Assembly (NCBI RefSeq): GCF_022829365.1 | Contig: NZ_JAKSYJ010000246.1 | Span: forward strand, 1-64,000 | DNA: 64,000 nucleotides | Reading direction: 5' to 3' | From: Methylobacterium sp. J-077 | GTDB taxonomy: Bacteria; Pseudomonadota; Alphaproteobacteria; Rhizobiales; Beijerinckiaceae | Shown: piece after piece, positions 16,434 through 26,029 of the stretch | Layout of the letters: every line of letters begins with the position of its first letter | How positions within the stretch are numbered: position 1 is the first letter of the stretch | Position numbers and translations under genes: made by a program | The notes under the pieces: model-generated | What the model was told of the DNA's origin: nothing | The model's database searches: none | The model's input: the letters and a program-made list of their open reading frames with translations, nothing else

Positions 16434-16954
16434 TTCGGCGTCTTTCGTGCCGGTTGAGTCTCAAAGGCGTGGAGTACCGCTTCGGAGCGCCCGGGATCGA
16501 GGCGCAGGACATAGCTACGCGGTGCCAGAGAGGCAGCGAAAACACCGAGTGCTCGTTCGGCCTGCGCCTCCGCGCCGCCATCGGCCTGGGTCACCTGAAA
16601 CACCGACGCCATCGGTCGGGTCCGGATCGACCCGGCGCTGGTGCCACCTGCGATCGCCCGCATCAGGTCGAATCCGACACGGAGAGTCTGGCCGGGCAGG
16701 TTCGCCACTGCGCCCGCCAACGGGCGCAGCATGCCTACCCGTAGCCGGAAGGCCGCGTCGCCGATCCGCCCGACGCGCCGCGCCCAGAGCGTGCCGAGGC
16801 TGGCGCAGACCACGCCGGCGAGTCCCTCAGTCGCACTGATCGAACCTGCGAATACACCGTAGAGAGCGGCGAGGAAGATCCAGGTCGCAGCAGTTGCTAA
16901 GAAGACGCGCGGCTCCGAACGCCCCAGTCCAACGTCGGAAATTTCTCCCGCCAT
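16430..16954 (-). CDS. mrpE: MrpE/MnhE-like antiporter subunit
   Basis: A 174-residue first gene of the operon. N-terminal hydrophobic helices (about residues 18-50) are followed by MnhE-type sequence (LPGQTLRVGFDLMRAI and the region ending SYVLRLD). The start ATG at 16954 gives the family length; longer in-frame versions start in non-conserved DNA. The operon promoter should lie upstream of 16954. MrpE is dispensable for assembly in some species but modulates transport (established for Bacillus). Confidence 0.85.
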   Translation of the reverse strand: MAGEISDVGLGRSEPRVFLATAATWIFLAALYGVFAGSISATEGLAGVVCASLGTLWARRVGRIGDAAFRLRVGMLRPLAGAVANLPGQTLRVGFDLMRAIAGGTSAGSIRTRPMASVFQVTQADGGAEAQAERALGVFAASLAPRSYVLRLDPGRSEAVLHAFETQPARKTPK

Positions 16955-17381
16955 TGACGGTCCCTCACCGATTCGTTGCGCTGAAAGGTATCCACTTAGG
17001 CGTAGACCGCGGCCCATGCGGATACAATGGCGACGGCTAGAGCCGTTCCCTCGCGGCTTGAGTCGTTTGGGGTACGACCAGGCTGCGTCTTTGCCTTCAT
17101 AGCTTCGGAAAGGCTGCCGCCAGATGGTCAATCAAGGCACGCACGGCCGGCGGCAGCAGGTGACACGTTCCCCCTCCTCGGACGGCGCATCGTCGGTGAG
17201 GGGGCGCAGCTCGATGAAGTCAGTGGCGGCCACTTCGGCGAGGCATTGGACGTCACCTCCGCCCGCCAGGCAGTATCTACCCTTGGTTGCATTTCTGACT
17301 CGATCGAGCACCGAAATTGTCTATCCCTCTAGACGCAACGGAGAGTAGCAACGGATCGGTTTACAACATGCCTATACTTCG
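16955..17381. other. Intergenic stretch upstream of mrpE
   Basis: This 427-base gap holds the likely mrpE promoter region (not recognisable by a clear -35/-10) and the LysR-like scrap at 17097-17162. I see no other gene in it. Confidence 0.5.
17097..17162 (-). pseudogene. Possible 3' remnant of a LysR-family regulator
   Basis: The minus strand reads HLLPPAVRALIDHLAAAFP followed by KL and stop, very like the C-terminal end of LysR-type regulators (PPAVRAFIDHLA). Nothing upstream in this frame continues the protein. At 22 residues, chance cannot be excluded. Confidence 0.35.
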
Positions 17382-17540
17382 GTGATTGCTCTGCCACCTT
17401 GGTACAGCATCGAAGATTTATCTCCGGAACGTCGGCGCTGGGAAACGGAAGCGGGATCAGATGACCAGTCGACTCGGCTCCTCGCCCGACGCGCGCACGA
17501 GCTCCGCGAGCTCATAGCGCACGGCAGCTTCAACCTCTGA
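17382..17540 (+). CDS. Possible 52-residue protein ending at the IS5 insertion point
   Basis: GTG at 17382 opens MIALPPWYSIEDLSPERRRW, continuing to a stop TGA at 17538-17540. The sequence is hydrophilic with a basic, helical C-terminus (LLARRAHELRELIAHG) and looks protein-like. Its stop codon is the 3-bp target duplicated by the IS insertion. No family was recognised and no ribosome site is visible, so it is uncertain. Confidence 0.35.
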   Translation: MIALPPWYSIEDLSPERRRWETEAGSDDQSTRLLARRAHELRELIAHGSFNL

Positions 17541-17552
17541 GAGCCTGTTTGA

Positions 17553-18397
17553 CTATGTGATGTAGTATTGCGTTCGGTGATAGGCTTTGAGGAGGCGGTG
17601 GCAGTTTGCGATGTCGATGGCATCTTCTGCTGCTTCGGGCGTCTGCTCCAGATTGCGGGTCAGGCGTCGCGATCTGTTGGTCAGCGTTCCAAACGTCGCC
17701 TCGATGCGCCAGCGCAGCGGGAGCGGCTTGAAGCCCTTGGCGTCCCGCTCCCGGGTCGTGACCTGGATGTCCAGGCCGTGAGCCGCGGCTGCCTGTTCCA
17801 TACGCGCGCCGACATAGATCCCGTCGACCTTGATCCGCTCCGGCGCCCAGCCGTTCCGGGCGGCGCGGTCGAACAGCAGCCCGGCGGCCTGCGTGTCGTG
17901 CACGTTGGCCGCCGTGACCAGGCTCGCCAGGACGAAGCCCAGCGAGCAGGTCAGGACATGGCGCTTGATGCCCTTGGTCTTCTTGTTGCCGTCATAGCCG
18001 CGCGGTCCCGCCTGCGGACCGGACGTGACGCCCTCATCCTGAGCTTGTCGAAGGATGTGAATCGAGGATCGCCGTCGACGGCTCGGGCTGGCGCCCCCGC
18101 CCACGGCGCACCGCCGCCTCAGCAGGCCTGCGATCTCCGACCAGGTCCCGTCAGCCCGGAACCGGTCGTGCCATGTCCGCACCGTCTCCCACGCGCCGAA
18201 GTCCTTGGGCAAGTAGCGCCAGGGACAGCCGGTCTTGTCCAGAACAGGCAGGCATCCACCATCGCCCGCAGATCCGCCGTCAGCGGATCATAGACCGACA
18301 GCAGCGGGGCGATCGTCGCCCACTCCGCATCGGTCAAATCACTCGGGTAGCGCCGACCGTCGGCTGCGTAGGTCTCCCGATCTGCTTCCGTCCACAT
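17553..18397 (-). pseudogene. IS5-family transposase, frameshifted and interrupted by a small palindromic repeat
   Basis: The N-terminal part starts at ATG 18397 (RRYPSDLTDAEWATIAPLL, typical of IS5 DUF4096). The frame changes near 18235 to KTGCPWRYLPKDFGAW-type sequence, again near 18118, and a 23-bp palindromic repeat (18035-18057) sits between the AILD region and SGPQAGPRGYDGNKKTKG. The C-terminal half is intact (VDG, then LRWRIEATFGTLTNRSRRL, the Y-(2)-R-(3)-E type signature). IS5 transposases are sometimes made by a frameshift, but three changes plus an insertion argue for decay. Confidence 0.8.
18035..18057. repeat. 23-bp palindromic repeat inside the transposase gene
   Basis: CATCCTGAGCTTGTCGAAGG plus ATG has 6-bp arms CATCCT/AGGATG around an interior resembling the common alphaproteobacterial intergenic dyad CCTTCGACAAGCTCAGG. 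Here it interrupts an IS transposase frame. It encodes HILRQAQDEG in the surviving frame. Confidence 0.6.
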
Positions 18398-18516
18398 CGC
18401 GTTATCCTCCTCGAAAGGACAACCCGCAAAAGCAGATCTAGATCAAACAGGCTCTGACAGCTGCACCCAGTTATACCGTAGGTCGGCGGTAGCCATTTCA
18501 GGGGTCTGTGCCATCG

Positions 18517-18882
18517 TCAGGCTACTGCAAGCGCTGCTGCACGGACTTGGCGCGTCGCGGTATCGACCAGCTCGCTCGCCCGGGCGATCGCCTCCATGCC
18601 CCCTGCGATCGTCGCCACGCCATGGGCTCCCGTGTGCATGCTGCCCGACATCTCCCGCGTGACTGCGGACTGCTCCACCGCCGCCGCGATCGCGGTCGAG
18701 ATCTCATCGAGCTTGCCGATCGAGCCGATCGCGTCCACCGCCTCTCGCGTGGCCGCCTGGGTCGCCACGATCTGCCCGCGGATCTGATCGGTGGCCTTTG
18801 CTGTCTGCTCGGCCAAGGCCTTTACCTCGGAAGCGACCACCGCAAAACCCTTATGCGAATGGGCCGCCGCCGCTGTCGTCAC
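18517..18882 (-). pseudogene. Methyl-accepting chemotaxis protein, C-terminal fragment
   Basis: A 121-codon frame with KGFAVVASEVKALAEQTAKA, the sequence following the hairpin tip of the MCP signalling domain, then the C-terminal methylation helix (about AAVEQSAVTREMSGSM) to a normal stop. The sensor, membrane segments, HAMP and the hairpin tip itself are missing, and the upstream DNA does not continue the protein. It is a truncated remnant and cannot signal on its own. Confidence 0.75.
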
Positions 18883-18889
18883 GGTGAAT

Positions 18890-18949
18890 GTCCGCTATGG
18901 AGGAGCGTACGCGGCTCCATAGATGACCGAGACGGGCGCAAAGCCGAAC
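18890..18949 (+). repeat. 60-bp dispersed repeat, copy A
   Basis: It begins GTCCGCT and has GGGCGC starting at position 45, as do copies at 30299, 41199 and 32723. It contains an inner inverted pair ATGGAG/CTCCAT. It lies in the 390-base gap 18883-19272, in which I see no gene. Confidence 0.55.
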
Positions 18950-19272
18950 GGCCGGTTTTGCGCCGGTCAGCGATCCGGTATGGCGTAGTCTGGCCGATAG
19001 CGGAATGGCTACTCTGTAGAGTCCATGGCGTCCAAGCAGCTATTTCGAAATCAACTCATCACGGGCGCAACAACGGAACTCATCAAAACGGTCAAGTCAC
19101 TCGCTTCGGCGCCAACTACAAGGCGGGCACATCGTTCGACCTCGCTGAATACACCTCATCTGCCGGTCGTAGAGAACATTCCGCCTACCATCCGTTTCGC
19201 GTTCGTACGCGATGGGCGCTGCCATCCCTCCTTCTCGATAAGTGCTATGAGGCGCTGCAAAATCGCATGGGA

Positions 19273-22200
19273 TCAGGCGTCGAGGGCCATCAGGCTCGCA
19301 TTGCCACCTGCCGCCGCCGTGTTGATCGACACCGACCGTTCTTCGAAGAGATCCGAGAGCTCGTAATCGTCCAGATCGGACGCCGTGAGGATCGACTGGA
19401 TCGTCAAGATCGGACCGCTCCGTCCGGCGATCCGGCGGGTCAGCCCCACGAGGTCGGCCCGTTCGCCTTCGTAGAGCACGCCGCCAAGTCCGGGGGCGAT
19501 CGCGGGATCCTCTGCGGGGACGATCTTCCGCAGGACCCCCGCAGGCAAGCCGTCGAACAGGCCTGACGACGCCCTCGCAGCCGTGATCACGGCGCTCTGG
19601 CCGGTCACCAGGATCGCGCCGACCTGGAGCAATGTTCCCTCCTCGCCCGAGGCCAAGGCCGCGATTGGGCCGCGAGGACGGAGGCTGTAGATGTTGCGTT
19701 CACCGACCGGGCCCGACAACACGCATTCGGTGCCGGCAGGTGCCTGGGCGAAATAATTTTCGACTCGGGTCGCGACGTCGGCGTGGCCCCGCTGCCGGAG
19801 CCATCTGATGTAATCCTGAGCGACCGTATCGGCGGAGGACGGAGTTGCGGTCGCACCGGCTGCGGACGGAGCCAGGCGAGTCAGCAGGCGGCGGAGGTAG
19901 CGCGGACCGCCGGCCTTCGGCCCTGTCCCGGACAGGCCCGAGCCGCCGAACGGCTGCACGCCGACCACGGCGCCGATGGTGTTGCGATTCACATAGATGT
20001 TGCCCGCCTCGATCCGGTCAAGAACGCGCGTAACCGTCTCCTCAATTCGGGTGTGCAGGCCGAAGGTCAGCCCGTAGCCGGTGGCATTGATGGCGTCGAT
20101 GAGCGCGTCGAGATCATCCCGCCGATAGCGCAGCACGTGGAGCACTGGGCCGAACACTTCGGCCTCCACATCAGAGATTTTGGCAATCTCGATCACCGTG
20201 GGAGGGACAAAGGTGCCCGCATCCGTAGCCGGGGTCTTGTCCAATTGCGTAGTCTTATGGCCGCGCATCCGCATCGTCTCGATGTGGCGGGTGATCCCTT
20301 CGGCCGCCCCGGAGGTAATCATCGGACCAATATCGACGGACAGGTGCCGGGGGTCGCCCACTTCCAACTCGCACAGGGCGCCGTGCAGCACGGCCAGCGT
20401 CTTTTCGGCGATCTCCTCCTGCAGACACAGGATGCGCAGGGCCGAGCAGCGTTGACCGGCCGAATCAAAAGCGGAGGCGAGGACGTCCGTTACAACCTGC
20501 TCGGGCAGTGCGGAGGAATCCACGATCATCGCGTTCTGCCCTCCGGTCTCGGCGATGAACGGCACCGGGCGTCTGTCCGTGGTCAGGCGATCCGCGAGGG
20601 TCCGCTGGATCAGACGGGCGACGGCGGTCGAGCCGGTGAACATCACGCCTTGAACCCGCGCATCGCCGACGAGCGCGGCGCCGACGTCGCCCGCACCGGG
20701 GAGGAGATGCAGCACATCCGGGGGGATCCCGGCTTCGCTCAAGAGCCGCACGGCCTCCGCCGCGACCAGCGGGGTCTCCTCCGCCGGCTTGGCGAGGACT
20801 GTGTTGCCCGCTGCGAGCGCGGCTGCGACCTGCCCGGTGAAGATCGCGAGGGGGAAGTTCCAGGGTGAGATGCAGGCGACCGGGCCGAGGGAGCGTACAA
20901 TATCGGGGCTGCAGACCCGTTCGGCCTCGCCGGCATAGTAGCGCAGGAAGTCCACGGCCTCCCGCACCTCGGCGACGGCATTCGCCAGGGACTTGCCCGC
21001 CTCCCGCACGATCAGGCCGAGCAGAACCGGCATCCGCATCTCGAAGGCATCCGCGGCGGCGCGGAGCAGCCCGGCGCGGAGGGCCGGTGGCGTCGCCGCC
21101 CAGTCCGGTGCCGCCGCTCGATGCGGCCGCCAAAGCGCGGGCGATGTCTGCGGGTTCCGCGGCGCGCACATGGCCCACCACGTCGACGCAATCGGCAGGG
21201 TTGAGGACCGGGTCGCGGGCCTCCGCAGCGGAGCGTCCGGATGGAACAGAGGTCCAGGCCGTGGCGGCTTCTGTGGGCAGGTCGATGGCGAGCTGGGCGA
21301 GCACGGCCTCGTCGTTCAGATCAAGGCCGGCCGAGTTCGGTCGCTCTGTGCCGAACAGGTCGCGCGGGGCCGCGATCCGCTCGTGCGCCGCCCCCGGTTC
21401 GCGCATCGCCCGCACCGCAGAGACCGGATCGGCGATGAGGTCTTCGATTAGGACGGACTCGTCGGCGATGCGGTTGACGAAGGAGGAGTTTGCGCCGTTC
21501 TCCAAGAGGCGCCGGACGAGGTAGGCAAGCAGGGTCTCGTGTGTGCCAACAGGGGCATAGATCCGGCACGGCCGGTCGAGTCCGCCCGGGCCGACGACTG
21601 CCTCGTAGAGCGGCTCGCCCATCCCGTGCAGGCACTGAAACTCGTAGTCTCCGAGCCGGAAGCCGGGACCAGCCATCTCCACGATGCTGGCCAGAGTCTG
21701 CGCGTTGTGCGTGGCGAATTGCGGAAACACCGCGTCCGGCGCCGCGAGCAGCTTTCGGGCACAGGCGAGGTAGGACACGTCGGTGTGGAGCTTGCGGGTG
21801 AAGACCGGGAAGTCGGAAAGCCCCTCGACTTGCGCCCGTTTGATCTCGCTGTCCCAGTAGGCGCCTTTCACCAGCCGTACCATCAGGCGGCGGCCGCTCC
21901 GGCGGGCGAGATCGACAAGCCAGTCGATGATGAAGGGGCAACGTCGCCCGTAGGCCTGGATGACGAACCCAAGTCCGTTCCATGCCCCGAGATCCGGATC
22001 GGTGGCGAGGGCCTCGAGGATGTCGAGGGACAGGTCGAGCCGGTCGGCTTCCTCGGCGTCGATGTTTAGGCCGATGTCGTATCCCCTAGCCAGCAGGGCC
22101 AGCGCCCTCGCCCGGGGAATCAGCTCCGCGAGCACGCGGGCGCGCTTCATCCGGGTGTAGCGCGGGTGCAGCGCCGAGAGCTTGATCGAGATGCCCGGCC

Positions 22201-22972
22201 CCCCGGTGATGCCCCGACCGGCGGACGCCTGCCCGATGGCATGGATCGCCTGCTCGTAAGAGGCTTGGTAGCGGCCGGCATCCTCGGCCGTGACCGCGGC
22301 CTCGCCGAGCATATCGTAGGAATAGGTGAAGCCCTTCGCCTCACGGCGGCGCGCCCGGCGCAGCGCCTCGGCGATGGTCTCACCCATCACGAACTGCTCG
22401 CCCATCAGCCGCATGGCGAGGTCCACGCCTCGCCGGATCAACGGCTCCCCACCCCGCCCGATCAGGCGCGTCAGGGCCGAGGACAATCCGCCCTCGCTCG
22501 TCGTCGCGGTGAGCTTGCCGGTCACCAGAAGGCCCCAGGTGGCCGCGTTGACGAACGGCGAGGGGCTGTGGCCGAGATGGGCCCGCCAATCACCGGAGGC
22601 GATCTTATCGCGGATCAGCGCGTCGCGGGTCGCGGCGTCCGGGATGCGCAGCAAGGCCTCGGCAAGGCACATCAAGGCCACGCCCTCCTGGCTCGACAGG
22701 TCGTACTCGTGAATCAGGCCTTCGACGCCGCCCCGCGGTGTGGTCCGCCGCAGGCCCGCGATGAGGCCGCGTGCCGTCGCGGCGACACGGGCCGCCGCCT
22801 CTGAAGGAAGCTGTGCGAGATCGAGGAGCGGCGCCAGACACTCCGCCTCAGGGCGCCGGTGAGCCGCAACGATCGCCATGCGCAGCGGCGACAGTGCAGG
22901 CAGGTCGTCCTGGAAGTCGGCAAACGACGCGTGAACGTGTGCAACGCGCCGGGCTGAAGACACGATCGACAT
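19273..22972 (-). pseudogene. putA: putA: bifunctional proline dehydrogenase / P5C dehydrogenase, one frameshift
   Basis: About 1232 residues in total across two frames. The N-terminal PRODH barrel (e.g. YDIGLNIDAEEADRLDLSLD, VRLVKGAYWDSEIK, FATHNAQTL) oxidises proline with FAD. The C-terminal aldehyde dehydrogenase (ISPWNFPLAIFTGQ, ETGGQNAMIVDSSAL, catalytic Cys in FDSAGQRCSALR) makes glutamate, and a long extra C-terminal domain ends at 19273. The reading frame shifts by one base near 21109-21118, at GGCGGC, between the two catalytic halves. Everything else is intact, so a base-calling error or a recent mutation are both possible. It has no N-terminal DNA-binding domain; regulation would be by the divergent Lrp-type gene. 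Start ATG 22972. Confidence 0.85.
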
Positions 22973-23102
22973 GGCAGAACCCGTCTCCCTCCGCCGGCCC
23001 TTGGCCCGGCACTTAGGATGTTGTAGGGGCGCTAGGGCGGTGGTAACATCCAACAATCGCGCCGAAAGTCGGCGGATTTCTCAATGGAATAACCATCTGG
23101 TA

Positions 23103-23564
23103 GTGAAAAGCACGGACTCGACTGATGCTGCTATCCTGCGCATCCTGCAGCAGGACGGGCGCATATCAACCGTCGACCTCGCCGAGCGGCTGAGGCTCTC
23201 GCCCACCGCCACGGCCGAACGTCTGAAGCGGCTGACCCGCGAGGGCTACATCACCGGCTACGGTGCTCGCCTCGATCCGGCGATGCTCGATCTGGGATTG
23301 CTGGTGTTCATCGAAGTGTTGCTCGACAAGACCACCGGCACGGTGTTCGACCGCTTCTCAGTGGAGGTCCGCCGCGTGCCCGAGATCTTGGAATGCCACA
23401 TGGTGGCCGGAGGCTTCGACTACCTGCTCAAGGCCCGGGTGAAGGACATGGCCGCCTACCGCCGCTTTTTGGGGCAGGTCATGGTCGATCTGCCCGGCGT
23501 GAAGGAGACACGCACCTACGCGGTGATGGAGGAGGTCAAGACGGACAGCCCGCTGCCCGTGTGA
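23103..23564 (+). CDS. putR: Lrp/AsnC-family activator of putA (PutR-like)
   Basis: A 153-residue protein. Residues about 5-50 form a helix-turn-helix (AAILRILQQDGRISTVDLAE, then LSPTATAERLKRL), and residues 65-150 form the RAM ligand-binding domain (GVKETRTYAVMEEVK). It is divergent from putA with 130 bases between the starts, the usual place of PutR, a proline-responsive activator in alphaproteobacteria (established). GTG 23103 was chosen because it gives the family length; the longer frame upstream crosses into the putA promoter region. Confidence 0.88.
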   Translation: MKSTDSTDAAILRILQQDGRISTVDLAERLRLSPTATAERLKRLTREGYITGYGARLDPAMLDLGLLVFIEVLLDKTTGTVFDRFSVEVRRVPEILECHMVAGGFDYLLKARVKDMAAYRRFLGQVMVDLPGVKETRTYAVMEEVKTDSPLPV

Positions 23565-23567
23565 ACC

Positions 23568-24503
23568 TTACCCTTCGACGACGAGCGAGGCAGCGACGAG
23601 ATCTTCCAGGGACGCGCCGACGGACTTGAACACGGTGATCTCTTCGGCGTCCCTGCGGCCAGCCTTCGCCCCGCTGCATAGGTCGTGCAGGTCGCCCGCG
23701 AGCCGGTCCTCCGACCACGTGCCGTCCGCGATCGGCTGCGTCAGGTCGCCGGCCTCGCGCAGGGCCCCGGCATAGGTGTCGACATAGACACGGGCGACGC
23801 GAATCAGCGCGTCGTCGCTCTCGCGCATCGCGGGCGTAAAGGCGCCCACGAGGTCTACATGGGTACCGGGGTGGACGTGACAGCCAAGCACCAGCGGCTG
23901 CGTCGAGGTCGTGGCGCAGCTGACGATGTCGGCGGCCGAGACCGCCGCCGGAAGATCGGCCGCCGGCTCGGCGGGAAGCCCCTCCTCCCGCAGCCGCGCC
24001 GCCAGGGCCTCGGCCTTCGCTGCCGAACGACCCCAGACCAGCACGCGCCGGATCGGCCGGATGGCGACGTGCGCGTGAGCGAGCGCCGGCGAGAGGTGGC
24101 CGGTCCCGACCAGAGCGAGCACCGCGCTGTCCGGACGAGAGAGGTACGTCGAGGCGAGCGCCGAGGCGGCGGCGGTGCGGCGGTTCGTCAGCGCCTCGCC
24201 GTCGATCATCGCGCGGGGCGCTCCCGTCTTTCCATCGAACAGGACGTACACCGCGTGGACGGCGCCGAGGCCGCGCTCGGCATTGCGGGGGAACACGTTC
24301 ACCAGCTTGACGCCGACCACGTCACCCCGGCGCCAGGCCGGCATGGCCAGGAGGCGACCGGGCGCCTCCGCCGCGCCGACCTCGTGGGCGGTCCGGACGG
24401 GGGCCTCGATATCGGCGGCGGCGAAGGCGCCGCGCAGAGCTTCGATCAGGCGCGGATGGTCAAGGGCGGCATGAACCGCATCGTGATCGAAGAACGGAAT
24501 CAA
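23568..24503 (-). CDS. Ornithine cyclodeaminase / mu-crystallin family protein (ketimine or pyrroline-2-carboxylate reductase-like)
   Basis: A 311-residue NAD(P)-dependent protein. The N-terminal part has RRTAAASALASTYLSRPDS, a family hallmark; a Rossmann motif is at LALVGTGHLSPALA; substrate-site motifs follow (VDLVGAFTPAMRESDD, about residue 225). Members either convert ornithine to proline or reduce cyclic ketimines such as pyrroline-2-carboxylate; which one cannot be told from the sequence. The start is TTG with AAGGTGAT upstream. It is convergent with putR (four bases apart) and is the last gene of the operon headed by the molybdo-fusion gene. The proline-related neighbour putA makes a ketimine role attractive (inference). 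Confidence 0.8.
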   Translation of the reverse strand: MIPFFDHDAVHAALDHPRLIEALRGAFAAADIEAPVRTAHEVGAAEAPGRLLAMPAWRRGDVVGVKLVNVFPRNAERGLGAVHAVYVLFDGKTGAPRAMIDGEALTNRRTAAASALASTYLSRPDSAVLALVGTGHLSPALAHAHVAIRPIRRVLVWGRSAAKAEALAARLREEGLPAEPAADLPAAVSAADIVSCATTSTQPLVLGCHVHPGTHVDLVGAFTPAMRESDDALIRVARVYVDTYAGALREAGDLTQPIADGTWSEDRLAGDLHDLCSGAKAGRRDAEEITVFKSVGASLEDLVAASLVVEG

Positions 24504-24552
24504 GGGATCACCTTTGAGCGCAGTCCGAGCGCGGCGGCGCCGGGCGCGGCCG

Positions 24553-26013
24553 TCACGGCACGATCGGGGGATGATAGGTGAAGGTCGTCATCAGGACCGC
24601 CGCCAGCACCAGCATGATCGGCAGGTGGATCATGAACTGCACCGCCGTATAGCCGATGAGATCGCGGGATTTCAGCCCGAGCACGCCGAGCAGCGGGAGC
24701 ATCCAGAACGGATTGATGAAGTTCGGCAGCGTCTCGGCGATGTTGTAGACCATCACCGTCCAGCCGAGATGGGCGCCGACCTCATTGGCCGCCTTCATCA
24801 CGTAGGGGGCTTCGATCACCCACTTGCCGCCGGCCGAGGGGATGAAGAAGCCCAGCACCGCCGAGTAGATCCCGACGAGGACCGAGAAGGCCCCTGATCC
24901 GTGGGCGAGGCTGACGAACCCGTAGGCGATGGCGTCCGACAGGGTCGAGCCGTCCGCCGCCTTCACCTTGGTCAGCATGTAGGCGATGCCGCCGTAGAAG
25001 GGGAACTGGAGCAGCACGCCGGAGACGCTCGGCATCGCCTTGGCGAAGGACGCGATGAAGCCCCGCGGCCGCCAGTGCAGCAGGGCGCCGAGCAGCAGGA
25101 ACACGAAGTTGTAGGTGTTGAGGCCCGACATCGTGATCAGCGGGTTGCCCGCCTTGAAGGCATCGTAGAGCCACCCGGATGCGAGAACGAGGACGAGGAT
25201 CGTCAGAAGCGGGCTGTGCTCCAGCCATTCGCCCGGACGGCTCGCGCGGATCAACTTGGGCTGGGCGTCGACGAGGTCGATCCCAAGATCTGCGGCCGTT
25301 CGGGCATTCGCATCAGAGGGGGTGGTCAGGTAGCAGATCGCGGCCGAGAGCAGCGTGCCAAAGGCGACGACGACGAGGTTCTGCCACGTCAGGATGGTCT
25401 GCTCGAAGCCGATCACGCCCGTGATCGGCAGGAGCGAGGCCGGAATGCTGGCGGCATTGGCTTGCAGCTGTGCCGGCCCCGAGCTGATGCCGAGGGTGAA
25501 GCCGAAGCCGAGGCCGAGGTAGCCCGCCGCGCCGGCGGCCCGGTAATCGAGGCGCAGATCCTGCCGGCGGGCGATTTGGCGCACCAGCAGGCCGGAGAAA
25601 ATCAGGCTGACGCCCCAATTGAGCAGAGACAGCAAGATGCTGGTGATGCCAACGAACACCACGGCCCCGCGCCCGGTGCGCGGCAGGGCGGCGGCCCTGC
25701 GCATCAACCCGGCCACGGGGGGCGAGACGGCAACGACGTAGCCGCCGACCGCCACCAGCGCCATCTGCATGGTGAAGGGGATCAGGCTCCAGAAGCCGTC
25801 GCCGAACGACTTGCTGATCGCAAGCGGTTCGCTCCCGTGGGCGAATACTCCCAGGGCGACGATGCAAGCTGCAATAAGAACGAAGACGTAGCTGTCGGGG
25901 AACCAACGCTCGGCGAAGGCCACGATCGCCTGCGAGACGCGCACGAGACGCCCCTCCCGGGCTAGATCCGGGCTGGGCGTGGCGATGGGCGTCAAGGTAG
26001 CCGTATCGCTCAT
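24553..26013 (-). CDS. AtoE-family short-chain carboxylate transporter
   Basis: A 486-residue, polytopic inner-membrane protein of the short-chain fatty acid transporter family. Family features include FPDSYVFVLIAACIVALG at the first helix, LLNWGVSLIFSGLLVRQIAR, and FFIPSAGGKWVIEAPYVMKA. A ribosome site AAGGAAG precedes the ATG. It begins 16 bases after the molybdo-fusion gene, so it probably brings in that enzyme's substrate or a product of its pathway. The exact substrate is unknown; E. coli AtoE is linked to acetoacetate/butyrate. Confidence 0.85.
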   Translation of the reverse strand: MSDTATLTPIATPSPDLAREGRLVRVSQAIVAFAERWFPDSYVFVLIAACIVALGVFAHGSEPLAISKSFGDGFWSLIPFTMQMALVAVGGYVVAVSPPVAGLMRRAAALPRTGRGAVVFVGITSILLSLLNWGVSLIFSGLLVRQIARRQDLRLDYRAAGAAGYLGLGFGFTLGISSGPAQLQANAASIPASLLPITGVIGFEQTILTWQNLVVVAFGTLLSAAICYLTTPSDANARTAADLGIDLVDAQPKLIRASRPGEWLEHSPLLTILVLVLASGWLYDAFKAGNPLITMSGLNTYNFVFLLLGALLHWRPRGFIASFAKAMPSVSGVLLQFPFYGGIAYMLTKVKAADGSTLSDAIAYGFVSLAHGSGAFSVLVGIYSAVLGFFIPSAGGKWVIEAPYVMKAANEVGAHLGWTVMVYNIAETLPNFINPFWMLPLLGVLGLKSRDLIGYTAVQFMIHLPIMLVLAAVLMTTFTYHPPIVP

Positions 26014-26029
26014 CGGTCGTGTCTTCCTT

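Larger units (their letters stand above)
17541..18454 (-). mobile_element. IS5-family element (IS1031-like ends), 914 bp, decayed
   Basis: The terminal inverted repeats GAGCCTGTTTGA (17541-17552) and TCAAACAGGCTC (18443-18454) are perfect over 12 bp. The flanks carry a 3-bp target duplication TGA (17538-17540 and 18455-18457), as expected of the TNA-targeting IS1031/IS427-type groups of IS5. The transposase inside is broken. Confidence 0.85.

Noticed and set aside
19273..22972. Programmed frameshift in putA
   Set aside because: No slippery heptamer or strong downstream structure was seen at 21109-21118, and PutA homologues are made from one frame.
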